A stretch of DNA of 64,000 nt, taken from contig NZ_JAFBCL010000001.1 of NCBI RefSeq assembly GCF_016907655.1, forward strand, positions 992,001 to 1,056,000. Direction: 5' to 3'. Source of the stretch: Saccharothrix algeriensis. GTDB lineage: Bacteria; Actinomycetota; Actinomycetes; Mycobacteriales; Pseudonocardiaceae. Position numbers and translations under genes: made by a program. The notes below the pieces were generated by a model, which worked only from the letters and a program-made list of their open reading frames with translations, did no database searches and was not told the DNA's origin. Positions 35,490-43,351 of this stretch are shown in pieces (position 1 is the stretch's first letter; every line of letters begins with the position of its first letter).

Positions 35490-36171
35490 CGCCCTCCCGC
35501 AGCCGTCCGTCGCGCACCTCGACCACGCGGTCGACCTCCGCCAGGTGCGCGTGGTCGTGGGTGACCAGGACCGTCGCGGTGGGCGTCCGGCGGGTCAGGT
35601 CGGTCAGCAGGGCGACGACCGCCGCGCCGCGCTCGTGGTCCAGGGCGCTGGTGGGCTCGTCCACCAGCAGCACGGCCGGCTCGTTCACCAGCGCTCGGGC
35701 GATGGCGACGCGCTGGCGCTGGCCGCCGGAGAGCTGGTGCGGCCGGCGGTCGGCCAGGTCGGCCAGGTCCACGGCGGCCAGCAGGTCGCGGGCGCGGTGG
35801 TGGGCGCGGTGGCGGGTGGCGCGTGGTGGCCGGCCGCCGAGGTGCGCCATCACCAGCAGCTGCTCGACCGCCGTCAGCGACGGCAGCAGGTTGGGCTGCT
35901 GGAAGACGATGCCGACGGTGTCGCGGCGCAGGCGGGCCAGGTCGGACCGGCTCAGGCCGGCGGTCGGCGTGCCGTCGACGACCACCGCGCCGGAGTCGGG
36001 CTCGACCAGCGTCGCGGCGACCGCCAGCAGGCTGGACTTGCCCGATCCGGACGGCCCGATGACGGCGGTCACGCAGCCCTTCGGGACGTCCAGGCCGACA
36101 CCGTCCAGCGCGGTCAGCCGGCCGCCGCCGTCGGGGTAGGTCAGCGTGACGTCGGTCAGGCTCAGGCTCAT
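35467..36171 (-). CDS. ABC transporter ATP-binding protein (MacB/LolD type)
   Basis: 234 aa from ATG 36171. Walker [12 protein letters not shown]-loop [12 protein letters not shown], signature [15 protein letters not shown], Walker [13 protein letters not shown] and the H-loop [10 protein letters not shown] are all intact. The start overlaps the stop of the FtsX-like permease gene (ATGA at 36168-36171). Together they form a MacB/LolCDE-type exporter or mechanotransmission pump, probably controlled by the divergent two-component system. The 3' end overlaps ynfA by 23 bp on the opposite strand. Confidence 0.95.
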   Translation of the reverse strand: MSLSLTDVTLTYPDGGGRLTALDGVGLDVPKGCVTAVIGPSGSGKSSLLAVAATLVEPDSGAVVVDGTPTAGLSRSDLARLRRDTVGIVFQQPNLLPSLTAVEQLLVMAHLGGRPPRATRHRAHHRARDLLAAVDLADLADRRPHQLSGGQRQRVAIARALVNEPAVLLVDEPTSALDHERGAAVVALLTDLTRRTPTATVLVTHDHAHLAEVDRVVEVRDGRLREGVSRGART

Positions 36172-37229
36172 CGGACGCTCCCCAGCGCGGTCAGCGGGTC
36201 GACGGAGGTGATCCGGCGGACGGACAGGGCGGCCCCGAGCGCGCCGAGCGCGACCATCACGGCGGCGGGGAGCAGGACGGTGCCCGGTGACAGCGCGAAC
36301 GGCACGGCGGAGCCGCCGACGAGCGCGCCGACCCCCGCGGCGAGCGCCGTGCCGACGAGGGTGCCGCCGATCAGCAGGACGAGGGCCTGGCCCAGCGCGT
36401 CGCGCAGGACGGCGGACGTGGGCGCGCCCAGGGCTTTCAGCACCGCGATGTCACCGCTGCGCTGGATCGTCCACACGGTGAAGAACGCGCCGACCACCAG
36501 GGCCGAGATGGCGAACAGGAAGCCGCGCATCAGTTGCAGCGAGCCGTTCTCCGCCGCGTACGAGCCGATCGCGGGCAGCGAGTCGCCGACGGTGGTGGTC
36601 CGGGTGCCGAACCGGGCGTCCAGCGCCGCGGTGTCCACCCCGGGAGCGGTGTCCAGCGCGATGACCGTGGCGCCGGGCCCGCCGGTCCGCTGCCAGTCGG
36701 CCAACGTGGTCCACACGACCGGCAGGTGGCTGTGGGCCGCGTCGCCGGACACCGCCGCCACGGTGGCCGCCCGGCCGCCCACGGTCACGGTGTCACCGGG
36801 CCGCGCGCCCAACTCGTCGGCGGCGGTGCGGGACAGCACCACGCGGCCGTCGGCGGGCGGGGCGGGCGCGAGCCCGGACCCCGGCGGCACGCCGAACGCC
36901 GCGACCGGGAGGCCGAGGTCGCCCGCGCCGGCCCGCGTGGTCGCGATGCCCAGCGGGTGGGCGGCGGTCACGCCGGGCGCGGCGGCCCACTGCCGCCACT
37001 GCTCCTCGGTGACCTCGGAGTCGGCGTAGGACGGCGACCTGCCCGCGGCCGGGGCGGCGAACGCGATCCGGTCGGCCGGCAGCCCGGTGATCGCGGAGGT
37101 GTTCTGCCGCGCCAGGCCGGCGGTCAGGCCGGACAGCAGTCCCACCAGCAGCGTGACGAGCACGATCACCGAGCCCACCAGGGCGAACCGCCCCTTGGCG
37201 AACCGCAGGTCGCGCCAGGCGACGAACAT
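36168..37229 (-). CDS. FtsX-like ABC permease
   Basis: 353 aa from ATG 37229. MFVAWRDLRFAKGRFALVGSVIVLVTLLVG is the usual N-terminus with TM1. An extracytoplasmic domain of about 200 residues follows (QNTSAITGLPADRIAF, VVLSRTAADELGARPGDTVTV), then three C-terminal helices with FTVWTIQRSGDIAVLKALGAP and a final [18 protein letters not shown], the coupling end of the MacB/FtsX fold. Partner of the ATP-binding protein. Confidence 0.92.
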   Translation of the reverse strand: MFVAWRDLRFAKGRFALVGSVIVLVTLLVGLLSGLTAGLARQNTSAITGLPADRIAFAAPAAGRSPSYADSEVTEEQWRQWAAAPGVTAAHPLGIATTRAGAGDLGLPVAAFGVPPGSGLAPAPPADGRVVLSRTAADELGARPGDTVTVGGRAATVAAVSGDAAHSHLPVVWTTLADWQRTGGPGATVIALDTAPGVDTAALDARFGTRTTTVGDSLPAIGSYAAENGSLQLMRGFLFAISALVVGAFFTVWTIQRSGDIAVLKALGAPTSAVLRDALGQALVLLIGGTLVGTALAAGVGALVGGSAVPFALSPGTVLLPAAVMVALGALGAALSVRRITSVDPLTALGSVR

Positions 37230-37395
37230 CGGGAGTCCCTTCGGTCGGGGCGTGGTCGGTACCTCCCCAGCGTCGCCGCCGGACCCCGGCGCGGGCATCG
37301 CGCCGAGGATCGCCCCGTGCGCGCCGGAGGTGGGCGCCGGACTTCAACCCTTCGATCGATGCGCCCGGCGGCAGCGCCCCTAGGCTGGGACGATC

Positions 37396-38673
37396 GTGAA
37401 CGTGACAGCGCCGACCCGTGTCGCGCCCGTGCTGGTCCGGTGCGTGCACCTGCTGGTCGCGGGCCTGCTGGCGTTGGTGGCGGTGCGCGCCGCGCTCGGC
37501 GGCGACGCCCCGGCGCTGGTCCTGTGCGGGGTGCTGGCCGCGGTGTACGCGGTCGGGCCGGCGGCGCGGGTCGGTTCGTCGGGCGTGGCCACCGCGCTGT
37601 GGCTGCTCGCGCTGGGCGGCGCGTGGCTGGGGCTGCTGGCCGTGTCCGCCGACGGGATCTGGTTGGCGTTCCCGCTGTTCTTCCTGCAACTGCACCTGCT
37701 GCCCCGGCGGGCCGGCCTGATCGCCGTGGTCGCCACCACCGCCGCCGCCGTCGCGGGGTTCGCCCGCCAGCAGGGCGCGTCGTCCCCGGCGGTGGTCATC
37801 GGGCCGGCGCTCGGCGCGGCGGTGGCCGTCGCCGTGGTGCGGGGCTACCAGTCGCTGTACCGGCAGAGCGAGGAGCGCCGCCGGCTGATCGAGCAGCTCA
37901 CCGCCACCCGCGCCGACCTGGCCGCCGCCCAGCACACGGCCGGCGCCCTGGCCGAGCGGGAGCGGCTGGCCCGCGAGATCCACGACACCCTGGCCCAGGG
38001 GCTGTCCAGCATCACGCTGCTGCTGCGCGCCGCCGAGCGCGCCCTGCCGCCCGGGGCCGACACCGCCGCCCGCCACGTCGGGCAGGCCCGGCAGGCGGCG
38101 GCGGACAACCTCGCCGAGGCCCGCCGCTTCGTCGCCGCGCTCGCGCCGCCCGCGCTGGACGGCACGACGCTGCACGCGGCGCTGGAGCGGCTGTGCGCCA
38201 CCACCGCGGCCCGGCACCCGGTCGCGGCGGCGTTCCACCTGACCGGCGACCCGGTGCCGCTGCCCGCCGCGCACGAGGCGGCGCTGCTGCGCGTCGCGCA
38301 GTCCGCGCTCACCAACACCGTGCGCCACGCCGACGCCCGCACCGTCGACGTCACCCTGAGCTACCTCGGCGACGCGGTGGCGCTCGACGTCGTCGACGAC
38401 GGCAGGGGCTTCGACCCGGCCCGACCGACCCCGGCCGCCCTCGCGGCGGGTCCTCCGGCCGAGGCCGCCACCGGTCCCGCCACCGACCCTGTCACCGATC
38501 CCGCCACCGACTCCGGGGGCGGCCCCGCGGCCGGTTTCGCGGCCGGCGGTTTCGGGCTGGCCGCCATGCGGGCCCGGATGCACGCGCTCGGCGGCGCGCT
38601 GACCGTCGAGTCCGCGCCCGGCGCGGGCACCGCCGTCGCCGCCCAGCTCCCGCACCCCGGCGGGCGGCCGTGA
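37396..38673 (+). CDS. NarL-type sensor histidine kinase
   Basis: 425 aa from GTG 37396 with TAGGCT at 37381. Four to five TM helices in the first 155 residues, then HisKA_3 with His196 in ERERLAREIHDTLAQGLSSITLLL and HATPase boxes LTNTVRHADA, DVVDDGRGF and GFGLAAMRARMHALGG. Between the last two boxes is a low-complexity insert of about 40 residues with TGPATDPVTDPATDSGGG. Coupled by GTGA to the response regulator. It diverges from the ABC exporter operon with 166 bp between starts, the usual arrangement for a transporter and its sensor. Confidence 0.92.
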   Translation: MNVTAPTRVAPVLVRCVHLLVAGLLALVAVRAALGGDAPALVLCGVLAAVYAVGPAARVGSSGVATALWLLALGGAWLGLLAVSADGIWLAFPLFFLQLHLLPRRAGLIAVVATTAAAVAGFARQQGASSPAVVIGPALGAAVAVAVVRGYQSLYRQSEERRRLIEQLTATRADLAAAQHTAGALAERERLAREIHDTLAQGLSSITLLLRAAERALPPGADTAARHVGQARQAAADNLAEARRFVAALAPPALDGTTLHAALERLCATTAARHPVAAAFHLTGDPVPLPAAHEAALLRVAQSALTNTVRHADARTVDVTLSYLGDAVALDVVDDGRGFDPARPTPAALAAGPPAEAATGPATDPVTDPATDSGGGPAAGFAAGGFGLAAMRARMHALGGALTVESAPGAGTAVAAQLPHPGGRP

Positions 38674-39305
38674 CCACCCGGCTGCTGATCGCCGACGACC
38701 ACCCCGTGGTCCGCGCCGGGCTGCGGGCCGTGCTGGAGACCGAGCCGGACCTCGTCGTCGTCGCCGAGGCCGCCACCGCCGAGCAGGCCGTGGCCCTCGC
38801 CGCCGAGCTGCAGGTCGACGTCGTGCTGATGGACCTGCGCTTCGGCCGCGGCATGACCGGCGCCCAGGCCACCGCCGCCATCACCGCCCGGCCCGACCCG
38901 CCGCGCGTGCTGGTGGTGACCACCTACGACACCGACGCGGACACCCTGCCCGCGCTGGCCGCCGGCGCGACCGGCTACCTGCTCAAGGACGCGCCGCCGG
39001 AGGACCTCGCCGCCGCCGTCCGCACCGCCGCGGCGGGCCGCGCCGCCCTCGCCCCGTCCGTCGCGGACCGGCTGGTCAGCCGGATGCGCACCCCAGCGAC
39101 CTCGCTGACCGGCCGGGAGACCGAGGTGCTCGCGCTGGTGGCCCGGGGGCTGTCCAACCAGGCCGTCAGCGCCCGGCTGCACCTGAGCCAGGCCACGGTC
39201 AAGTCCCACCTGGTGCACATCTACGCCAAGCTCGGCGTCGACTCCCGCACCGCCGCCGTCGCCGCCGCGACCGAACGGGGCTTCATCCGCCCGCACGGCC
39301 TGTAG
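38670..39305 (+). CDS. NarL-family response regulator
   Basis: 211 aa from GTG 38670, overlapping the kinase stop. Receiver LLIADDHPVVRAGLRAVLE with phospho-acceptor Asp55 in VVLMDLRFGRG; the output domain is LTGRETEVLALVARGLSNQAVSARLHLSQATVKSHLVHIYAKLGV. Cognate partner of the upstream kinase; probably controls the divergent ABC exporter. The gene ends in TAG immediately followed by a TCCACTGTGGA dyad. Confidence 0.94.
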   Translation: MTTRLLIADDHPVVRAGLRAVLETEPDLVVVAEAATAEQAVALAAELQVDVVLMDLRFGRGMTGAQATAAITARPDPPRVLVVTTYDTDADTLPALAAGATGYLLKDAPPEDLAAAVRTAAAGRAALAPSVADRLVSRMRTPATSLTGRETEVLALVARGLSNQAVSARLHLSQATVKSHLVHIYAKLGVDSRTAAVAAATERGFIRPHGL

Positions 39306-39379
39306 TCCACTGTGGATATTAAAGAACCACCGAAGGCGCACCGCACCGGATCCGATTGCGCCGTATGTCCATAGAGGAC

Positions 39380-40738
39380 TCAGCGGGCATCGGCCCCGGA
39401 CGACCGGTGGCGCGCGAGCACTCGATCGGTCAAGCGCGCCGACGCCCCCGTGTAGCCCGCCGGGTCGCACAGGGCTCGCCAGTGGTCCGCGTCGCCGTGC
39501 TCCGGCAACCGCTCGGCCAGCACCTCCGGCAACCGGGCCGGGTCGTCGGCGGTCGCCCGCGTCGCCTCGGTGAGCAACCGCTTCGCGGCGGCCTTGCCCA
39601 GCAGCGGGGCCAGCACGGCGGTCAGGCGCTCCGAGACGATCGCGCCGCCGGTCAGCTCCAGGTTGGCCCGCATCCGGTCCGGGTGGGCGGTGAGGCCGCC
39701 GGTCAGGTCGGCCGCGTTGCGGGCCGCGCCGGCGGCCAGGCGCAGGCACTCCCGCAGCGGCTGCCACTCGGCGTGCCAGCCGCCAGCGGACCGCTCGTCG
39801 GGCACGACCATGGACTGGTGCAGCACCGACACCAGCGCGGGCACCTGCCGGGACGCGGTCAGGATCGCCGTGGCGTAGACCGGGTTGCGCTTCTGCGGCA
39901 TCGCCGAGGACCCGCCGCGCCCCGGCGCGGACGGCTCGGTCAGCTCGCCGATCTCGGTGCGGGAGAGCACTTCCACGTCCGCCGCGAGCTTGCCCAGGGT
40001 GCCGGTGACCAGGGCGAGCAGACCGCCGGTCCGGGCGACCGGCGCGCGGGAGCCGTGCCACGGCACGAGCGGGGCGGCCAGCCCCAGCTCGGCGGCGAAC
40101 GGCCCCACGAGGTCCAGCGCGTCGTCGGTGGCCTCCTGGTAGGCGGCCAGCGTGCCGGCCGCGCCGCCCAGCGAGACCGGCAGCTCGTGGTCCGCCAGCA
40201 GGTCCAGGCAGTCCAGCACGGCGTTGAGCCAGCCCGCCGCCTTGAGCCCGAACGTCATCGGCACGGCGTGCTGGGTCAGCGTGCGGCCGGCCATCAGCGT
40301 GTCGCGGTGCTCGGCCGCCAGCGCCGCCAGCGCGTCGGCGACGCGCGCCAGGTCCTGCCGGACCCGGTCGAGGACCGAGCGGCAGATGAGCATGGTGGCG
40401 GTGTCCAGGACGTCCTGGCTGGTGCTGCCCCGGTGCACGTGCTCGGCGGCCTCCGGGTCGCGCTCGGCGACGAACCCGGTCAGCGCCCCGACGAACGCCA
40501 CGACCGGGTTGCCGCTGGCCCGGACCCCGGCCGCCAGGGCGGGCAGGTCGAACCGGTCCGGGTCGACGGCGGCGATCGCCTCGGCCACCCCCGGCGGCAC
40601 CGCGCCCAGCCGCTCCTGGGCGCGGGCGAGGGCGGCCTCCACCGCGATCATCGCGGCCACCCACGCGCGGTCGTCCACGAGGGACTCCGCGCCGGTGTCC
40701 GCCCAGCCGGGTGAGAGCAGGCCGCTGTCGCCGATCAT
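39380..40738 (-). CDS. pcaB-like: PcaB-like 3-carboxymuconate cycloisomerase / fumarase-superfamily lyase
   Basis: 452 aa from ATG 40738. Superfamily signature GRGGSSAMPQKRNPVYATAI, with VHRGSTSQDVLDTATML and TLTQHAVPMTFGLKAAGW. PcaB-type members convert 3-carboxy-cis,cis-muconate to a muconolactone in protocatechuate breakdown. The gene is monocistronic here and 14 kb from the pcaIJF-type operon at 54-57 kb, so the pathway link is plausible but not proven. Adenylosuccinate lyase is less likely from the wording of the signature. Confidence 0.85.
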   Translation of the reverse strand: MIGDSGLLSPGWADTGAESLVDDRAWVAAMIAVEAALARAQERLGAVPPGVAEAIAAVDPDRFDLPALAAGVRASGNPVVAFVGALTGFVAERDPEAAEHVHRGSTSQDVLDTATMLICRSVLDRVRQDLARVADALAALAAEHRDTLMAGRTLTQHAVPMTFGLKAAGWLNAVLDCLDLLADHELPVSLGGAAGTLAAYQEATDDALDLVGPFAAELGLAAPLVPWHGSRAPVARTGGLLALVTGTLGKLAADVEVLSRTEIGELTEPSAPGRGGSSAMPQKRNPVYATAILTASRQVPALVSVLHQSMVVPDERSAGGWHAEWQPLRECLRLAAGAARNAADLTGGLTAHPDRMRANLELTGGAIVSERLTAVLAPLLGKAAAKRLLTEATRATADDPARLPEVLAERLPEHGDADHWRALCDPAGYTGASARLTDRVLARHRSSGADAR

Positions 40739-40785
40739 GGCACCGAGCGTGCCCCACCCGGCCGCCGAACGCACGCCGCGCCCGG

Positions 40786-42705
40786 TCAGCCGGCGTCCGC
40801 CTGGTGGTCGATGGCCCAGCCGTCGCCCGCCCGGACCAGCGTGTACCGGTGCCGTTCCACGAGGGTCGAGCCGTTCTTGTAGACGTAGGTCACGGTGGCC
40901 GTCACCCGGTCGCCGTCGACCTGGACGCCGTCGAGCAGGATGTCCTGCTTGTCGGACCAGAACTGCCGGTAGGTCGCGAGCGTCTGGTTGCGGTCCGCCT
41001 TGAACCGGTCGGTGAGGCGGGCGAAGCCGGCCTCGGTGTCCTCGGGCAGCAGGCCGTAGTAGGCGATCAGCGCCTGGTCCGGCCCGGCGGGCTGGGGCGG
41101 CGGCGTCGTGGTGGCCTGTTGCGCGGTGGTGGTCGTCGTCGGCTGCTGGGTGGTGGTCGTCGGCTGCTGGGTCGGCGGCGGCTGGACGGGCGGCGTCCCC
41201 CCGGTGGGCTGCCCGTCGGGCTGCCCGTCGGACGGGGCCGAGGTGGGCGTGCCGGAGCCGGTCCCCTGGGCGGCCGGGGACGGGTCGCCGTCGCCCCGGT
41301 TGAGCCACACCACCAGCGCGACGACCAGCAGCGCCGCCAGCACGCCCGTGGCGAGCAGGGCGGCCCGCTTGCGGTTCGGCTCGGGCTCGCCGTCGGGCGG
41401 GGCCGGTGGGGCGCCGGGGTGCGGCACGCGGGTCGGTGGGGCGTCGGCCGGCGCCGGGTGGGCCGTCGGGGAGGCGGAGGAGCCGGCCGGCAGCGGTGTC
41501 GTGGCGGCCGGTGTCGTGGCGGCCGGTGTCGTGGCGGCGGCCCGGTCCCCGGTCGGCGGCGGGGCTGCCGCGCCCCGGGCGGCGTGATCCTGGGCGGCGT
41601 GATCCTGGGCAGCTTGGCCCTGGGCAGCGGAGTCCTGCGCGGCAGGGGCTTGAGCGGCGGAATCCCCGGCAGCCGCGTCCTGGGCAGCGGAGTCCCGGGC
41701 AGCCACGTCCTGGGCAGCCACGTCCTGGGCAGCCGCGTCCTGAGCAGCCGCGTCCTGAGCAGCGACGTCCTGCGCGGTCGGGTCCGCGGCGGGCGGCGCG
41801 GTGTCCGCCGGGGGCTCCTCGGCGGGCGCGGGCGGGACCACGATGCGGGTCGCCGCGGCGGCGGGCAGGGCCGAGGCGAGCACCGTGGGCGGCTCGGCGG
41901 AGTCCTCGGCCAGCATCCGCACGGCCTCGGCCATGCTCGGCCGCGTGTCCGGGTCCGGGTCGAGCAGGCGCGTCAGCACCGGCTCCAGCGACCCCGCGTT
42001 CGCCGGTGGCGCGTACTTGCCCTCGGCCGCCCGGTGCAGCAGCACGATCGGGTTGCCGTCCAACCCGAACGGGGGCGTGCCCTCCACCGCGGCGTAGAGC
42101 GTCGCGCCGACGCCGAACACGTCGGCGGGGAAGCCCGGCTCGCCGCCCCGGGCGACCTCCGGCGCGAGGTAGGCGGGCGTGCCGACGAGCAGCCCGGACC
42201 CGGTGAGCGTGCCCTCGCCGGCGACCCGCGAGGTGCCGAAGTCGGTCACCTTCACCGTGCCGAACTCGGTGACCAGCACGTTGCCGGGCTTGACGTCCCG
42301 GTGCACGACGCCCGCGTCGTGCGCGGCGGCCAGGCCCGCCGTGAGCTGCCGGCCGATCCGGCGGGCCTCGTCGGGCGGCAGCGCGCCCCGGTCGGCCAGG
42401 ATGCCCGCCAGGCTGCGCGACGGCAGGTACTCCATGACCAGCCACGGCCGGCCCTCGTCCTCGATCACGTCGTAGAGCGCGATGACGTTGGGGTGCTGGA
42501 GCCGGGCCGCGATCCGGCCCTCGCGCACCGCGCGCTTGGCGGAGTCGGCGTCGAACCCGTTGCGGGTCAGCAGCTCCTTGACCGCGACGATCCGCCGCAG
42601 CCGGGTGTCCTCGGCGCGCCAGACCACGCCCATGCCACCCTCGCCGATCCGGGCCGTCAACCGGTACCGGCCCGCGATGGTGCGCTCGTCCACCACTGCT
42701 CCCAT
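40786..42705 (-). CDS. Membrane Ser/Thr protein kinase (PknB type) with pentapeptide-repeat linker
   Basis: 639 aa from ATG 42705. Kinase domain at about 10-270: IGEGGMGVVWRAEDTRL, AVKELL, VVHRDVKPGNVLV, KVTDFGTSRV, GTPAYLAPEVARGG; all catalytic residues are present. A linker (about 290-440) is built from AAQDx pentads (VAAQDAAAQDAAAQDVAAQD), and one TM helix RAALLATGVLAALLVVALVVWL follows. The external part is Pro/Thr/Gln-rich (QQPTTTTQQPTTTT) and ends in a folded domain of about 90 residues beginning DQALIAYYGLLPEDTEAGFARL, which has a NTF2-like look and may be the sensor. No PASTA repeats. Confidence 0.92.
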   Translation of the reverse strand: MGAVVDERTIAGRYRLTARIGEGGMGVVWRAEDTRLRRIVAVKELLTRNGFDADSAKRAVREGRIAARLQHPNVIALYDVIEDEGRPWLVMEYLPSRSLAGILADRGALPPDEARRIGRQLTAGLAAAHDAGVVHRDVKPGNVLVTEFGTVKVTDFGTSRVAGEGTLTGSGLLVGTPAYLAPEVARGGEPGFPADVFGVGATLYAAVEGTPPFGLDGNPIVLLHRAAEGKYAPPANAGSLEPVLTRLLDPDPDTRPSMAEAVRMLAEDSAEPPTVLASALPAAAATRIVVPPAPAEEPPADTAPPAADPTAQDVAAQDAAAQDAAAQDVAAQDVAARDSAAQDAAAGDSAAQAPAAQDSAAQGQAAQDHAAQDHAARGAAAPPPTGDRAAATTPAATTPAATTPLPAGSSASPTAHPAPADAPPTRVPHPGAPPAPPDGEPEPNRKRAALLATGVLAALLVVALVVWLNRGDGDPSPAAQGTGSGTPTSAPSDGQPDGQPTGGTPPVQPPPTQQPTTTTQQPTTTTTAQQATTTPPPQPAGPDQALIAYYGLLPEDTEAGFARLTDRFKADRNQTLATYRQFWSDKQDILLDGVQVDGDRVTATVTYVYKNGSTLVERHRYTLVRAGDGWAIDHQADAG

Positions 42706-42892
42706 TCCCCCAGCGCGCTCGTCGACTACCACCGAAACCCGATCAAGCGACCGCCGATCGTGTGTACCCGCTCACGATGCCGGCCAACCGCCGCGCGGGA
42801 GGCGAACGCCTCGCGGTGTGTCGCGCCCGCGGGCCCGGCCGAGCCGCCCGGAAACCGGTTCCCGAGAACGGCCCGCAGGTATTTCCACATTC

Positions 42893-42911
42893 CATGGTTA
42901 GCCTTACCTAA
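42893..42911 (+). promoter_or_regulatory. IdeR/DtxR-type iron box
   Basis: CATGGTTAGCCTTACCTAA matches the 19-bp consensus TWAGGTWAGSCTWACCTWA at all but two positions, both in the left end. It lies 76 bp before the start of the DUF1540 gene and in an AT-rich island, a normal place for an iron-dependent repressor site. Confidence 0.7.
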
Positions 42912-42987
42912 ATGTGCCCGTGTTGCGACCGCGGAATACCGGTGGCAATCTTGGTGAACACCCGAACCTGCCGATCGAGGAGCGGTC

Positions 42988-43287
42988 ATGACCACCACAG
43001 AAATGCCCGCCGTCAGCGAGTGCACCGTCGCGGGCTGTTCCTACAACCACGACGGCTGCCACGCCTTCGCGATCACGGTCAGCGGCGCCAACGGGGCCGC
43101 CGACTGCGGCACCTTCGTCCCCCTGGGCACCAAGGGCGGCCTGCCCAAGGTGGTGGCGCAGGTCGGCGCGTGCTCGCGCACCGACTGCGTCCACAACGCC
43201 AACCTGGAATGCACCGCCAGCGCCGTCCGGGTCGGCCCGGGGGTCGGCGACCACGACGCGAACTGCCTGACCTACACGCGCGGCTGA
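42988..43287 (+). CDS. DUF1540 cysteine-rich protein, probably iron-regulated
   Basis: 99 aa from ATG 42988 with GAGGAGCGGTC upstream. Two DUF1540 motifs: CTVAGCSYNHDGCHAFAITV with a following ADCGTF, and CSRTDCVHNANLECTASAV with ANCLTY. The four Cys per motif suggest metal binding. The IdeR-type box upstream predicts expression when iron is low. The function of DUF1540 proteins is not established. Confidence 0.88.
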   Translation: MTTTEMPAVSECTVAGCSYNHDGCHAFAITVSGANGAADCGTFVPLGTKGGLPKVVAQVGACSRTDCVHNANLECTASAVRVGPGVGDHDANCLTYTRG

Positions 43288-43305
43288 TCCTTTCAGCGAA
43301 TGCGG

Positions 43306-43333
43306 ATCGCGGGGGCCCGACCGCCCTCGCGAT
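43306..43333. terminator. Terminator hairpin between convergent genes
   Basis: An 11-bp stem, ATCGCGGGGGC with GCCCTCGCGAT (one mismatch), and a 6-base loop, between the DUF1540 gene and the convergent BTAD/AAA regulator gene. Confidence 0.55.
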
Positions 43334-43351
43334 TTCGTGCGCGTCGGTTGT

